Of a stretch of DNA of 64,000 nucleotides, positions 55,409 to 64,000 are shown in pieces. Position 1 is the first letter of the stretch. The number at the start of each line of letters is the position of its first letter. The notes beneath the pieces are model-generated. The model worked only from the letters and a program-made list of their open reading frames with translations. It was not told the origin of the DNA and ran no database searches. This DNA comes from Cytophagaceae bacterium. Its GTDB lineage: Bacteria > Bacteroidota > Bacteroidia > Cytophagales > UBA9547. The stretch is taken from NCBI GenBank assembly GCA_027488865.1, contig JAIYAU010000044.1, positions 1 through 64,000 on the forward strand, written 5' to 3'. The translations under genes were made by a program, and so were the position numbers.

Positions 55409-56058
55409 GTTTATACTTCAAGATAGTTGGATTGGTCTTTGTTGGATTTTTGGCGGTTGGTCAAGTAAAAATTGGGAAGCTGAAATACCAAGGTGGAGGT
55501 GATTGGTATGCCAATAAGACCTCAATGCCCAACTTAATTAATTTCTGTAATAAAAATTTAAATACAAATATTTTTCCTGAAGAAGATGTAGTTGAAATAG
55601 GCAGTGTTGAAATCTTTCACTATCCGTTTATTCATATGACTGGTCATGGTAACGTGTTCTTTAGTGAATCTGACGCACAAAACCTTAGAAAGTACCTAAT
55701 TGCTGGTGGTTTTTTGCATATAGATGATAATTATGGCTTGGATAAGTTTGTTAGAAGGGAAATGAAAAAAGTATTCCCTGAACTAGAATTTATAGAACTG
55801 CCCTATAACCACCCCATTTATCATATTAAATTTGATTTTCCTAAAGGATTACCAAAAGTACACGAACATGACAATAAACCTCCTCAAGGTTTTGGTCTAT
55901 TGTATCAAGGGCGTTTGGTATGTTTATATACTTATGAATGTGATCTTGGCAACGGTTGGGAAGATCAAATCATATACAATGATCCAGAACCTATAAGGCA
56001 GCAAGCTTTGCAAATGGGAGCCAATATTCTCACTTATTGTTTTACACAAGATTTGTAA
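55405..56058 (+). CDS. DUF4159-domain protein, 217 aa
   Basis: The protein has an N-terminal signal or anchor (LYFKIVGLVFVGFLAVGQVK) and a DUF4159 domain recognised by LKYQGGGDWYANKTSMPNL, MTGHGNVFFSES, GGFLHIDDNYG and LPYNHPIYHIKFDFPKGLPK. The fold is related to glutamine-amidotransferase-like ThuA domains. Function is unknown; in this phylum it is often near membrane and MoxR-type genes. Confidence 0.87.
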   Translation: MSLYFKIVGLVFVGFLAVGQVKIGKLKYQGGGDWYANKTSMPNLINFCNKNLNTNIFPEEDVVEIGSVEIFHYPFIHMTGHGNVFFSESDAQNLRKYLIAGGFLHIDDNYGLDKFVRREMKKVFPELEFIELPYNHPIYHIKFDFPKGLPKVHEHDNKPPQGFGLLYQGRLVCLYTYECDLGNGWEDQIIYNDPEPIRQQALQMGANILTYCFTQDL

Positions 56059-56342
56059 TACTTGGCTAACAGGGAGAATTTCTATTTTCCATGATTTTTA
56101 TTCAAATCACGTTATTAAAATATCCGTTTTAGAAATAGAGTAATTGTTCTTTCAATCTTTGATTTACATGATATATGCTTCTTTTCAAATTCCTAACCAT
56201 GACTCCTTTTTACCAAAAGTATAGGTGGTTCAAAAATAGTAAATAATAACCCCGACAAACTCATTTTTCAATAATAAGCACATAAAATGTGGAATTGAAC
56301 AATAATATAACTATTCTTGTTCTACAGCTAGAAATACAATTT

Positions 56343-57395
56343 ATGCCATACATCAATACCATTAACACTGCAGTTCCTGAATACAAATATGAACAAAAGG
56401 AAATAGCAGAATTTATGGTGACTAGTCTTCCTTTTAGTATTGAGGAACAATCTAAACTACGACTTCTCTATCAGCGCTCTTCAATACAAACAAGGTATTC
56501 GGTTTTACCAAACTATAGACAGGATTATGAACCCGTTGAAGCAACCACCCAACTCACGTCAGTGGAGGGTAAAATGGAATTTTATGGAATTCATGCTCCA
56601 AAACTTGCGCAGGAAGCCGCTGAACAAAGCCTAAAACAAATCGATAAATCGGATATTACACATATTATTACTGTTACTTGTACAGGATTATCCGCACCTG
56701 GAATGGAGCACGAACTAGTTCAAAGGCTTGGTCTTAAAAATAATACAGTTAGGTTGGCTGTTAATTTTGTTGGTTGCTATGCGGCATTTCATGCGTTAAA
56801 AATGGCCAATGACATTTGCTTGGCAAATACAGAGGCAAAGGTGCTGGTAGTATGTATTGAACTTTGTAGCATACATTTTCAGGAAGACCTCAACATCGAC
56901 AACTTAGTAGCTAATTCCTTGTTTGCCGATGGTGCAGCGGCGGCTATTATCAGTAATAAAGCTCAGGGCTTTAAACTAAGAAAATTTTATACAGAAGTAT
57001 ATCCTGATGGCCAACGAGATATGGCTTGGGCAGTAACTGCAAAAGGATTTTTGATGAAATTAAGTGCTTATATACCCTCGTTAATAGAAAAAGCCATGGC
57101 TCCGTTACTTAGTAAAGCGCTAGAACATGCAAACTTAACGAAGGCCGAAATTACACATTATGCAATTCACCCAGGTGGTAGAAAAATTCTTGAAGCTGTA
57201 CAAAATTCCTTGGAGCTCCAAAAAGAACGATTAATAACTTCCTACAATGTTTTGGAAAATTATGGTAATATGTCCTCTCCTACTATTTTGTTTGTTTTGT
57301 TGGAATTGATGAAAATTAATCCAAAATCAGGTTTAGTATTTGTGGCTGGCTTTGGGCCTGGACTCACCTTAGAAACTGCAATTTTAGAAATTTAA
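56343..57395 (+). CDS. Type III polyketide synthase (chalcone synthase-like), 350 aa
   Basis: This homodimeric ketosynthase condenses malonyl-CoA units onto an acyl starter. The triad is complete: Cys145 (NFVGCYAAFHAL), His275 (AIHPGGRKIL) and Asn308 (ENYGNMSSPTILFV). VTCTGLSAPG is another family hallmark. The start at 56343 (MPYINTINTAVPEY) fits the family; an ATG at 56289 would add 18 unrelated residues. No methyltransferase, oxidoreductase or prenyltransferase partner lies next to it, although such partners are common for bacterial type III PKS. The product is unknown. Confidence 0.93.
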   Translation: MPYINTINTAVPEYKYEQKEIAEFMVTSLPFSIEEQSKLRLLYQRSSIQTRYSVLPNYRQDYEPVEATTQLTSVEGKMEFYGIHAPKLAQEAAEQSLKQIDKSDITHIITVTCTGLSAPGMEHELVQRLGLKNNTVRLAVNFVGCYAAFHALKMANDICLANTEAKVLVVCIELCSIHFQEDLNIDNLVANSLFADGAAAAIISNKAQGFKLRKFYTEVYPDGQRDMAWAVTAKGFLMKLSAYIPSLIEKAMAPLLSKALEHANLTKAEITHYAIHPGGRKILEAVQNSLELQKERLITSYNVLENYGNMSSPTILFVLLELMKINPKSGLVFVAGFGPGLTLETAILEI

Positions 57396-57492
57396 CTTTT
57401 TTAAAAAATCGGTTTATTAGGGCAAAACATAAAATTATATTAAGTTTATGTATCAGTAATAGTAAAAATAGACCTATAAAACGATAATTTAA

Positions 57493-59649
57493 TTGACATT
57501 TTTCACCACTATTGTTATTTGGATCGTCATCTTGATTGTACTCATGAAGGTGATGGATTACAATCAGTATGACCAAAAGCGCAATTTTTGGCTCTCTACT
57601 GGCTCCTTAGCACTTATGTCAAGTATTGGCATCATGACCTTGACAGTTATTATAACAAATGTATTAAATCCAAAAGAAGATGAATATGGCCAATACACCG
57701 AAAACTGGGAAGAACTAACTATAGAGACTAGGGACAATAAGGATAGTGTGTATTTTGAAAAGTTAAAATCAGATTTTTTAAATATAGATTTGAATGTAAA
57801 ATTTTTGGCTGAACACTTTGCCGAATCACCAGAGTTAAGGGATGACTACAAAATAACCGAGTTCTATTGGAACTATACTTTAGCTGATGAACTTTCTTAC
57901 AAGGAGATCGGATATTGGGGCCAAGGTATCTGTTATATTAATTCAGGTTCAATTGAAGAAGGCCTTGAATCATTGGCTAAGGTAAAAAACAAAAACATGC
58001 GTTGGTATAATTACGCCTTAGCCAAAGTTCAAATCTCAAAAAATAATAATGCATCAGCCAAAAAATATTTTGAACGCGAGTTAGCTCTTGGTTATAAGCT
58101 AAATACCTATTTTGCACTAGATTATATAAATTTCCTTATTAATATAGAAGATTACACCACGGCCAATAAGTGGATTGCACAATATAATCTCGAATCTGAA
58201 CTTGAAAGTGGAATTTTATCAAAAGTTTTTTACGAGAGTTTTAACCTAATTTCCTATTATAAGCTTAAACTTTCCAACTACTTTGGGCATACCAATTGGT
58301 ATAGCGTAACGGCTGCCATACTTATATTAGTGATTTGGATAATATACTTGATATGGCTGGATATCTTCGAAAAGGAAAAAATTAAATACATCGTACTGGC
58401 GCTTTTAGGTGGTATAGTTTTTTGTAACCTAGCCATTTTCTTGTATGATGTTTATCACTACACTTTAAATTTCAACCTAAATGGAGGTTTTATTAATGAT
58501 CTGGTTTATTGTATTTTTAGCATTGGACTGGTGGAAGAATTTGTAAAAATTATCCCTTTATTGTGCATTATTGCTTTTTCTAAGGAAGCGGATGAGCCCT
58601 ACGATTATTTGCTGTTTTCGGGTGTATCAGCTTTAGGTTTTGCTTTTATTGAAAACATTTTATATTTCACCCAAGAACAAAATTTTGTTTCATTCACAGG
58701 TCGCGCCTTGTATGCATCAGTGGCTCATATGATTATGTCCAATATTTTTGCATATGGCTTGGCAAGAGCCAAAATTAGTAAAAACGGAAATTTTGTAATT
58801 CCCTTCTTTAAATATTGGCTCATTGCAGCAGTTTTTCATGGTTTGTATGATTTTTTTATCTTTCATGGAAACACCATTTTGTTTTATTTAGGGTATCTGA
58901 TGTCTATTTTAATATGGATGTTATTGATTAACAATACCCTTAATAATTCTAAATTTTTTAGTTATAATATTGCCGTAAAAACAGAACGCGTTCAGTTTTT
59001 CTTGGCAGTATCACTCACCATTGTGTTTGCCTTCGATTATGTGGTGGTGTCTTTAAGAAGGGGACTAGAAATAGGAAATGTCTTTTTGGCCGAATCATTA
59101 CTAAATTATGGCATGTTGATTTTCTTCTTCACAAGCAAAATATCCACGTTTGACTTGGTGCATAGGTACTGGAGAAATATAAGTATCGATAAGCATGACG
59201 AAGACCTAAGTCGCATGAACAAGTGGAATCCTGCACTTTTGGTAATGCGATTTTTCTATATTAACTCCGTAAATCCTCAAAATTATGTGGGGAAAAAGAT
59301 AATTATTAAGCCAATTTCATCAGCTTATTCACCTTTGTTTAATGATTCAAAAGGTAATTTGAAGGGAGAAATTATAGACCGACCCATTTTAGAATGCACC
59401 AGCAGTACCGGAAAACAATATCAAGATCCACGGTGGTTTTTGGTTAGACTGCAAAATGCTTTACCTACCCAAAGTTTTGAAGAATACTATCTTTTGGTAA
59501 AATTTAAAGATTGGCAGGCCTCTTTATACAAAGGCAAAAACAATGCTATTATGGCCTTGGCAATACCTTCACTCACGGCATTTACCAAATCACCAGTTGA
59601 CAAATCCCAATTTCACAACTTTGGGTATGCTTATATATCACAAGAATAG
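57493..59649 (+). CDS. TPR-PrsW-family intramembrane protease, 718 aa
   Basis: The C-terminal half is a PrsW/CPBP-like glutamic-type membrane protease with the motifs VEEFVK, SALGFAFIEN, SVAHMIMSN and AVFHGLYDF in successive helices. The N-terminal half has a membrane helix or two and helical repeats resembling TPRs (SIEEGLESLAKVKN, ISKNNNASAKKYFERELALG). Starting at TTG (57493) keeps the first helix; the first ATG is at 57544 and would drop it, so the start is unsure. Known PrsW proteins cleave anti-sigma factors; the substrate here is unknown. Confidence 0.78.
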   Translation: MTFFTTIVIWIVILIVLMKVMDYNQYDQKRNFWLSTGSLALMSSIGIMTLTVIITNVLNPKEDEYGQYTENWEELTIETRDNKDSVYFEKLKSDFLNIDLNVKFLAEHFAESPELRDDYKITEFYWNYTLADELSYKEIGYWGQGICYINSGSIEEGLESLAKVKNKNMRWYNYALAKVQISKNNNASAKKYFERELALGYKLNTYFALDYINFLINIEDYTTANKWIAQYNLESELESGILSKVFYESFNLISYYKLKLSNYFGHTNWYSVTAAILILVIWIIYLIWLDIFEKEKIKYIVLALLGGIVFCNLAIFLYDVYHYTLNFNLNGGFINDLVYCIFSIGLVEEFVKIIPLLCIIAFSKEADEPYDYLLFSGVSALGFAFIENILYFTQEQNFVSFTGRALYASVAHMIMSNIFAYGLARAKISKNGNFVIPFFKYWLIAAVFHGLYDFFIFHGNTILFYLGYLMSILIWMLLINNTLNNSKFFSYNIAVKTERVQFFLAVSLTIVFAFDYVVVSLRRGLEIGNVFLAESLLNYGMLIFFFTSKISTFDLVHRYWRNISIDKHDEDLSRMNKWNPALLVMRFFYINSVNPQNYVGKKIIIKPISSAYSPLFNDSKGNLKGEIIDRPILECTSSTGKQYQDPRWFLVRLQNALPTQSFEEYYLLVKFKDWQASLYKGKNNAIMALAIPSLTAFTKSPVDKSQFHNFGYAYISQE

Positions 59650-59751
59650 GAATAATTTAACCTCGATAAACCGTTTATAAAAGCAGTCAACTAGATTCAT
59701 CTGTGTTATGCAAAATTCACTCAAGCAAAGGTTTATGAACAAAAGATAAGG

Positions 59752-61257
59752 CTAAACAGAATAGTCTAACCTATCATAAGCCTCAGAAATAGCATGTATA
59801 ATATCAGATGCAGTTATAGCCCTAAGATTAATCGTTTCCGCGGCAATGTCTCCAGCAAGACCATGCAAATATACTCCTAATATTGCAGCTTCTTCTGAGG
59901 TATAGTTTTGTGCAAGCAACGAAGTAATGATTCCCGTAAGTACATCCCCACTCCCACCTTTGGCCATACCAGGGTTGCCCGTAGAGTTAAAATGTATATC
60001 TCCATTTGGCAAAGCAATGGCAGTATGTGCGCCTTTGAGCAAACAAACAACCTCATACTTTTTGGCAAAATTTCTTAACAATTTTAATCGTTCGTATTCA
60101 TTTTCTGCTCGACCGGCTAGTCTTTCAAATTCCTTAGGATGGGGTGTAAATATGGAGTTTTTAGGTACTGTTTTAAGTAATTCCTTGTTGTCTCCAATGA
60201 TGTTAATAGCATCAGCATCTAACACTACTGCACCTGCAGCTTGTTTTAAAAGCTTTTGCAATGCCTTCACCGTATCTTTTTGTTGACCAAGTCCTGGGCC
60301 TATTCCTATTGCTGTATATTTCTCAATATTTTCAATATCGGTAAAATACTTTTTATCTTCATCTGGCGACACCACCACCTCGGGGTTAGCGGCATGTATG
60401 GCATCGATTCCACATTTTGGCAAATGTACTGAAGTTAACCCAGCACCTGCACGCACACAAGCTTTAGAAGCAAGTACAGCAGCTCCAATCATACCATAAC
60501 TACCCGCCACAATTAGGGCATGTCCATAAGTACCCTTATGTGCATATTTTGTTCTTCCTTTTAGTATTCCCGCAAAAGAATCAGCGGTAGTAAAAAAATT
60601 AGGAGTATCTGTGGCCTCAATAAAATTCTCGTCAAGGTCAATATCCAATATTTCCCAAGTACCTACATATTCGTGGTTTTGAGGAAGCATAAATGATAGC
60701 TTAGGTAGATGAAAAGTAAGGGTATATGTAGCCTTAACGATGGTGTTGGTTTCATTTTGAAGGTCGCAATACAACCCTGAAGGCATATCCACCGAAATGA
60801 TGGGCATGTTTATGTTATTCAAAAAGTTAATATAACTTGCCCCTAGCCCCTCCACAGGACCATAAAGTCCTGACCCAAATAAGGAATCTATTATCACCAC
60901 ATCGTTTGGGATAGTTGGTTTAGTAGATTCTTCATCTAAATAGATTAAAGGCTTTATTGCGTTTAATCGTTTTTCATTATCTGTAAATTCACTTGAAGTT
61001 TTATCAGTGTATTTTATTACATAAGTGATAACATCGTATTCCTTATCCAACAACAATCGAGAAATAGCTAAGCCATCTGCACCATTATTTCCAAGACCAC
61101 AAAACACAAAAACGGGTGTATCAACACCAACGAGGTCTATAAATCTGGCCACAAAAGCATTGGCAGCGCGTTCCATTAATTCAATTGAACTTATGGGTTC
61201 GTGTTCAATCGTGTATTGGTCGAGGTCTCTAGTTTGTTGGGCTGATAATAATTTCAT
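59752..61257 (-). CDS. nnr: Bifunctional NAD(P)HX epimerase/dehydratase, 501 aa
   Basis: This repairs hydrated NAD(P)H. The N-terminal epimerase (NnrE, about 1-210) contains FVFCGLGNNGADGLAISRLL and VDMPSG; the C-terminal ADP-dependent dehydratase (NnrD, about 220-500) contains HKGTYGHALIVAGSYGMIGA and GNPGMAKGGSGDVLTGII. Fusion of both is the usual bacterial form. It converges with the PrsW gene. Confidence 0.95.
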   Translation of the reverse strand: MKLLSAQQTRDLDQYTIEHEPISSIELMERAANAFVARFIDLVGVDTPVFVFCGLGNNGADGLAISRLLLDKEYDVITYVIKYTDKTSSEFTDNEKRLNAIKPLIYLDEESTKPTIPNDVVIIDSLFGSGLYGPVEGLGASYINFLNNINMPIISVDMPSGLYCDLQNETNTIVKATYTLTFHLPKLSFMLPQNHEYVGTWEILDIDLDENFIEATDTPNFFTTADSFAGILKGRTKYAHKGTYGHALIVAGSYGMIGAAVLASKACVRAGAGLTSVHLPKCGIDAIHAANPEVVVSPDEDKKYFTDIENIEKYTAIGIGPGLGQQKDTVKALQKLLKQAAGAVVLDADAINIIGDNKELLKTVPKNSIFTPHPKEFERLAGRAENEYERLKLLRNFAKKYEVVCLLKGAHTAIALPNGDIHFNSTGNPGMAKGGSGDVLTGIITSLLAQNYTSEEAAILGVYLHGLAGDIAAETINLRAITASDIIHAISEAYDRLDYSV

Positions 61258-61294
61258 TGTTAATTTAGTTTAAGGATTGAATTAAAGCTTGTTA

Positions 61295-61882
61295 TCATTT
61301 AAACACCAAAAATACCTTTTTACCAGTAATCCCCTCAAACATTGGCTTTAATAACTTTTCAGCGTTTACCTTAGAGCGATCTAAAATGTCGGTTTTCAAG
61401 GCTTGGGCGTTCATATATTGCTCTGCTTCTTTATAAGCACCGTCTATAAGTTTTCCTTCATTATCAAATAAGGTTACGTTGGTTTGATACACCTTTGAAT
61501 CTTTGTGGTTAATTTTAGTGTAGCAGATTTCTGGCTGAGGCATGGTAATGGTTACGGTATCGCCTTTCTGAATGATATTGTCCGTTTTTACTTTTGTAAG
61601 ATCAATACACCCTACTGCTTCTCCGCTCAAGATTAACAAAACCTTGGACGAGGTTTCAAAACCCATAATTTTTTTTACATTTTTATGCTCCAGAACATCT
61701 CTAAAAGTGTATTTTACCAATTCCAGCTTACCTAAGTTTTCAATTTTTTCTAATACCAACTTGTGAACAGATACCTGGGTTGTCTCTACTTTAGGCATTA
61801 AGTTTGTTGATTTAAAATAGAACACGGCTACTAATACAAAACAAATAATCCAAGGAAGGAATTTAATAATATTTTTAGTCAT
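61295..61882 (-). CDS. DUF4230-domain protein, 195 aa
   Basis: This is a membrane-anchored protein with one N-terminal helix (FLPWIICFVLVAVFYF) and a DUF4230 body recognised by KVLLILSGEAVGCIDLTKVK, GDTVTITMPQPEI and the helical C-terminus with AEQYMNAQALKTDILDRSK. It resembles bacterial SPFH-free envelope proteins; no function is assigned. It lies 37 bases upstream of nnr in the same direction, so co-transcription is likely. Confidence 0.8.
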   Translation of the reverse strand: MTKNIIKFLPWIICFVLVAVFYFKSTNLMPKVETTQVSVHKLVLEKIENLGKLELVKYTFRDVLEHKNVKKIMGFETSSKVLLILSGEAVGCIDLTKVKTDNIIQKGDTVTITMPQPEICYTKINHKDSKVYQTNVTLFDNEGKLIDGAYKEAEQYMNAQALKTDILDRSKVNAEKLLKPMFEGITGKKVFLVFK

Positions 61883-62031
61883 AAAAGTTAAACGAATTAA
61901 AAAAACAGATTTCTAAAAATAACACTTAATTTTAAAATAATAAGATTCCGTAATATTAAATCTATGTTAACCGCAGGTTAAGCCAAAGTGGCAAACATTT
62001 CACAAGTTTAGCATTTTTTTAATACTATCTA

Positions 62032-62697
62032 TTACTTCCAATTGCCCTCTATTTTAAGTACTTCAAAACGGGCAAAAAGCTCTTCTTCATACCAACCTAA
62101 TTCTCTGGTTTTTTTTATTACCTCAAGGTGTTGTTTGCTGTGGTAGGCATATTTGGTCATTAGTTCGGTGCTTTCCCATATACTAAAAGTGGCCTGTTGA
62201 ATAAGAGGTAACTCGCCCACACCAATACAAAAAATCATCCCTTCTTTTCCTTGCATATCGTTACTTGCCGGACTTACAAACTGCCAGAATGTCCAAAGTT
62301 TACTTAATTTGATTTTTCCGCGGGTAATTACGGCTATTTTTCCATCAGATTTGTGTTTGGAGGTTTCAAAAGGTTGCTGTCCGTCCCACGTACCATGAGC
62401 GCTAATGGATTGAAGAAAAATGTTTTGATGAGCAATAGATCTTTTAATAAAGCCTAAAAAAAAAAGATTTTTGTTAAAGAAATTTTCTTGTGCCTCTTGA
62501 CTTTCCCACACACATAAAAGGCTGTATACCGTCCAGTTAGGCCAACTACCAAAACCTGTTAAACCACCACTACCGAGAAGTTTTACAAATCGAAGACCCT
62601 TTATTTCCTTGGTAGATAATCTTGCAATACCCATTTGAGTAAATGCCCACCATTTGTCGAGAAAACCGCTGAAGCGAAAAAAAGAAATTGTAACCAT
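62032..62697 (-). CDS. Spheroidene monooxygenase (CrtA)-like protein, 221 aa
   Basis: The sequence fits the CrtA/DUF3291 family: FLDKWWAFTQMGIARL, LRFVKLLGSGGLTGFGSWPNW, YSLLCVWES, VITRGKIKLSKLWTFWQFV and FSIWESTELMTKYAY. Family members act on carotenoids in phototrophs, but Bacteroidota homologues may instead be heme-containing monooxygenases of unknown substrate. No carotenoid genes are visible around it, so the function is open. Confidence 0.8.
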   Translation of the reverse strand: MVTISFFRFSGFLDKWWAFTQMGIARLSTKEIKGLRFVKLLGSGGLTGFGSWPNWTVYSLLCVWESQEAQENFFNKNLFFLGFIKRSIAHQNIFLQSISAHGTWDGQQPFETSKHKSDGKIAVITRGKIKLSKLWTFWQFVSPASNDMQGKEGMIFCIGVGELPLIQQATFSIWESTELMTKYAYHSKQHLEVIKKTRELGWYEEELFARFEVLKIEGNWK

Positions 62698-62961
62698 AAG
62701 CCAAGATTAAGAATGAGACTTATAAATGAGGTTACATAGGATAAACCTAACAATAAATAAATTGATAGGTTTAAATATACACAAGTATTATTGGTTTATT
62801 TTTTAAAAGCTTTTCATGCGATTGGGCAATCGCTAAAAAAATCCATTCATTAAAATCTCAAAATAAAACCTAATGTATTATACATCTTTAGGGCTAAAAG
62901 GTGAAAAAGGTAAACTGCAAAGGACAAATGTTGAACTTAACCTGTAAACAACCCTTGCTCA

Positions 62962-64000
62962 CTAAGCTCTTTTAGCTCTTTCCCATAAAACAGATTGCCG
63001 CCCACGAAGATATCTAACAAAGCCTAGATAAACTGATAAGTTCATAATGAAGAAATAATAAGGCACAAAAAGCGCCTTTACTTTTATTCTTTTATGTTGC
63101 AAATACCATCCTAATAGTGCAGCAACATAAAAAGCAACCTGGCCAAACAGTAGAACAGAATATAGTATGGATTGGGAAACACCAACTAAGTAAATATTGA
63201 TTGGGAAAGCCAACAATAAAAATAAGGGGATAAGTGACCAACGCAACACACGGTGGGATACATATTGAAAAGTAAGTGTTCCGTATTTAAAGGGATTTAA
63301 TAAATCTTTTAACCAAACAATGGATTGAATACCACCAGCACAAATCCTGACCTTTCTTTTTAACTCTTCTTTTACATTAGCACTTGACGTTTCTAATGCA
63401 CAAGCTTCTGGCTCGTACACCACCCTAAATCCTTTTTGTGCTATTCTCAAAGACATCACAAAATCTTCAATGATGGCGTTGCTTTCCATTTGTTCAAACA
63501 ACTTGGTACGCACGGCAAACAACTCACCAGCTGCCCCTACTACGGTGTATAATTCACTGTCTAATTTTTTAAGAAAAGATTCATATTTCCAATAAAGGCC
63601 TTCGCCAGCACCACTAGCTGCTTCTTTTTCAGACAATAAAATCTTTTTTTCTCCTGCGACACATCCAACACCTTCATCTGCAAAGTGACGCACAATATTC
63701 TTGATGGCTTCTTTATTTAATAGTGTATTAGCATCGCAAAAAATAGTAACTGGGGTGGTTATCAAAGGCATCACGCGATTAACCGCTGCAATTTTTCCCT
63801 TTCTTTCTGGCTGATGATGTAGTTCAATAGTAGCAAACTGCCTAATTTTGTCAGGAGTGCCATCATCAGATCCATCGGTTACAAACACTATTTTTAACTT
63901 TTCTTTAGGGTAATCTAGCGCTAAACAATTTTTAATTTTGTCTTCAATAAATTCTATCTCGTTATAAGCGGCTATTAAAAGTGTAACTTCTGGTTGAAAA
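62962..64000 (-). CDS. Family 2 glycosyltransferase, 5' end beyond the window
   Basis: The open frame runs to the right edge without a start codon: the first visible residues are FQPEVTLLIAAYNEIEFIED, the classical GT2 nucleotide-binding start. It continues with VFVTDGSDDGTPD, FCDANTLLNKEAI (DxD-like), VGAAGELFAVR and IIEDFVMSLRI, the acceptor-site region. The C-terminus has several membrane helices (SLIPLFLLLAFPINIYLVGV). It looks like a membrane-bound processive GT2 such as those making cell-surface polysaccharides. About the first ten or so codons are missing. Confidence 0.9.
   Translation of the reverse strand, partial: FQPEVTLLIAAYNEIEFIEDKIKNCLALDYPKEKLKIVFVTDGSDDGTPDKIRQFATIELHHQPERKGKIAAVNRVMPLITTPVTIFCDANTLLNKEAIKNIVRHFADEGVGCVAGEKKILLSEKEAASGAGEGLYWKYESFLKKLDSELYTVVGAAGELFAVRTKLFEQMESNAIIEDFVMSLRIAQKGFRVVYEPEACALETSSANVKEELKRKVRICAGGIQSIVWLKDLLNPFKYGTLTFQYVSHRVLRWSLIPLFLLLAFPINIYLVGVSQSILYSVLLFGQVAFYVAALLGWYLQHKRIKVKALFVPYYFFIMNLSVYLGFVRYLRGRQSVLWERAKRA

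Noticed and set aside
59927-60286. 119-codon plus-strand frame within nnr
   Set aside because: It is antisense to the conserved NnrD domain; the proline/serine-rich product is the usual complement of a glycine/alanine-rich coding region.
1-64000. CRISPR arrays, rRNA genes or a replication origin
   Set aside because: I looked for regularly spaced repeats, conserved rRNA segments and DnaA-box clusters and saw none.

Overview
The window comes from the chromosome of an AT-rich member of the Bacteroidota. Four things point there. The order tRNA-Tyr, tRNA-Gly, tRNA-Thr, tuf, tRNA-Trp, secE, nusG, rplK, rplA, rplJ, rplL, rpoB, rpoC is typical of the phylum. Promoters have the form TTTG-N19/20-TAnnTTTG rather than the sigma-70 form. 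Shine-Dalgarno sequences are mostly absent. Families such as DUF4159, DUF1573, CNGGGGA-type thiolase and TonB-dependent receptors are common there. I cannot fix the genus or family from sequence alone.

Region 1 (1-16300) is accessory. A group II intron with its reverse transcriptase/maturase lies at the left edge on the minus strand. A run of plus-strand genes follows: an SDR oxidoreductase, a TolC-MFP-RND efflux pump, an alpha/beta hydrolase, a DinB protein, a second SDR, an aldehyde dehydrogenase, a DUF2798 protein, a metallo-beta-lactamase-fold hydrolase, an orphan dihydrolipoyl dehydrogenase and an AraC regulator. The genes look like an export and detoxification set. They are interleaved with clear wreckage: a thiolase that has lost its middle, a fused AraC/DinB remnant and a 22-codon thiolase-start remnant. 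The 15-base motif AGCAYTACCGCTAAC brackets the whole block in inverted orientation, next to the intron on the left and just after the AraC gene on the right.

Region 2 (16300-26200) holds the wreck of a HigB/HigA toxin-antitoxin pair, then an iron-uptake unit on the minus strand (PepSY membrane protein, TonB-dependent receptor, AraC regulator). A gene-poor stretch with a palindrome and short tandem repeats comes next. After that there is a lipoprotein, an H-NOX gas sensor overlapping its partner hybrid histidine kinase, and a ParE-like toxin remnant ending at a strong hairpin terminator.

Region 3 (26200-40000) is housekeeping and general metabolism: an LCIB-like carbonic anhydrase, GatC, PlsC, NadC, a large TPR membrane protein, cobalamin adenosyltransferase, a DUF1573 protein, Mrp and NifU-type iron-sulfur proteins, a MacB-type permease with a periplasmic adaptor, and a chromate transporter.

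Region 4 (40280-53570) is the transcription/translation block on the minus strand, with two recognisable promoters, a terminator after tuf and another after rpoC. Region 5 (53730-64000) holds RsmE, DUF4349 and DUF4159 proteins, a lone type III polyketide synthase, a TPR-PrsW membrane protease, the NAD(P)HX repair enzyme, a DUF4230 protein, a CrtA-like protein and a glycosyltransferase that runs off the right edge.

The most interesting items are the bracketed accessory block with its recombination scars, the H-NOX/hybrid-kinase pair, the LCIB-type carbonic anhydrase and the isolated type III polyketide synthase. I did not find a wholly undescribed system that I can defend. All family assignments come from recognising motifs, not from database searches.
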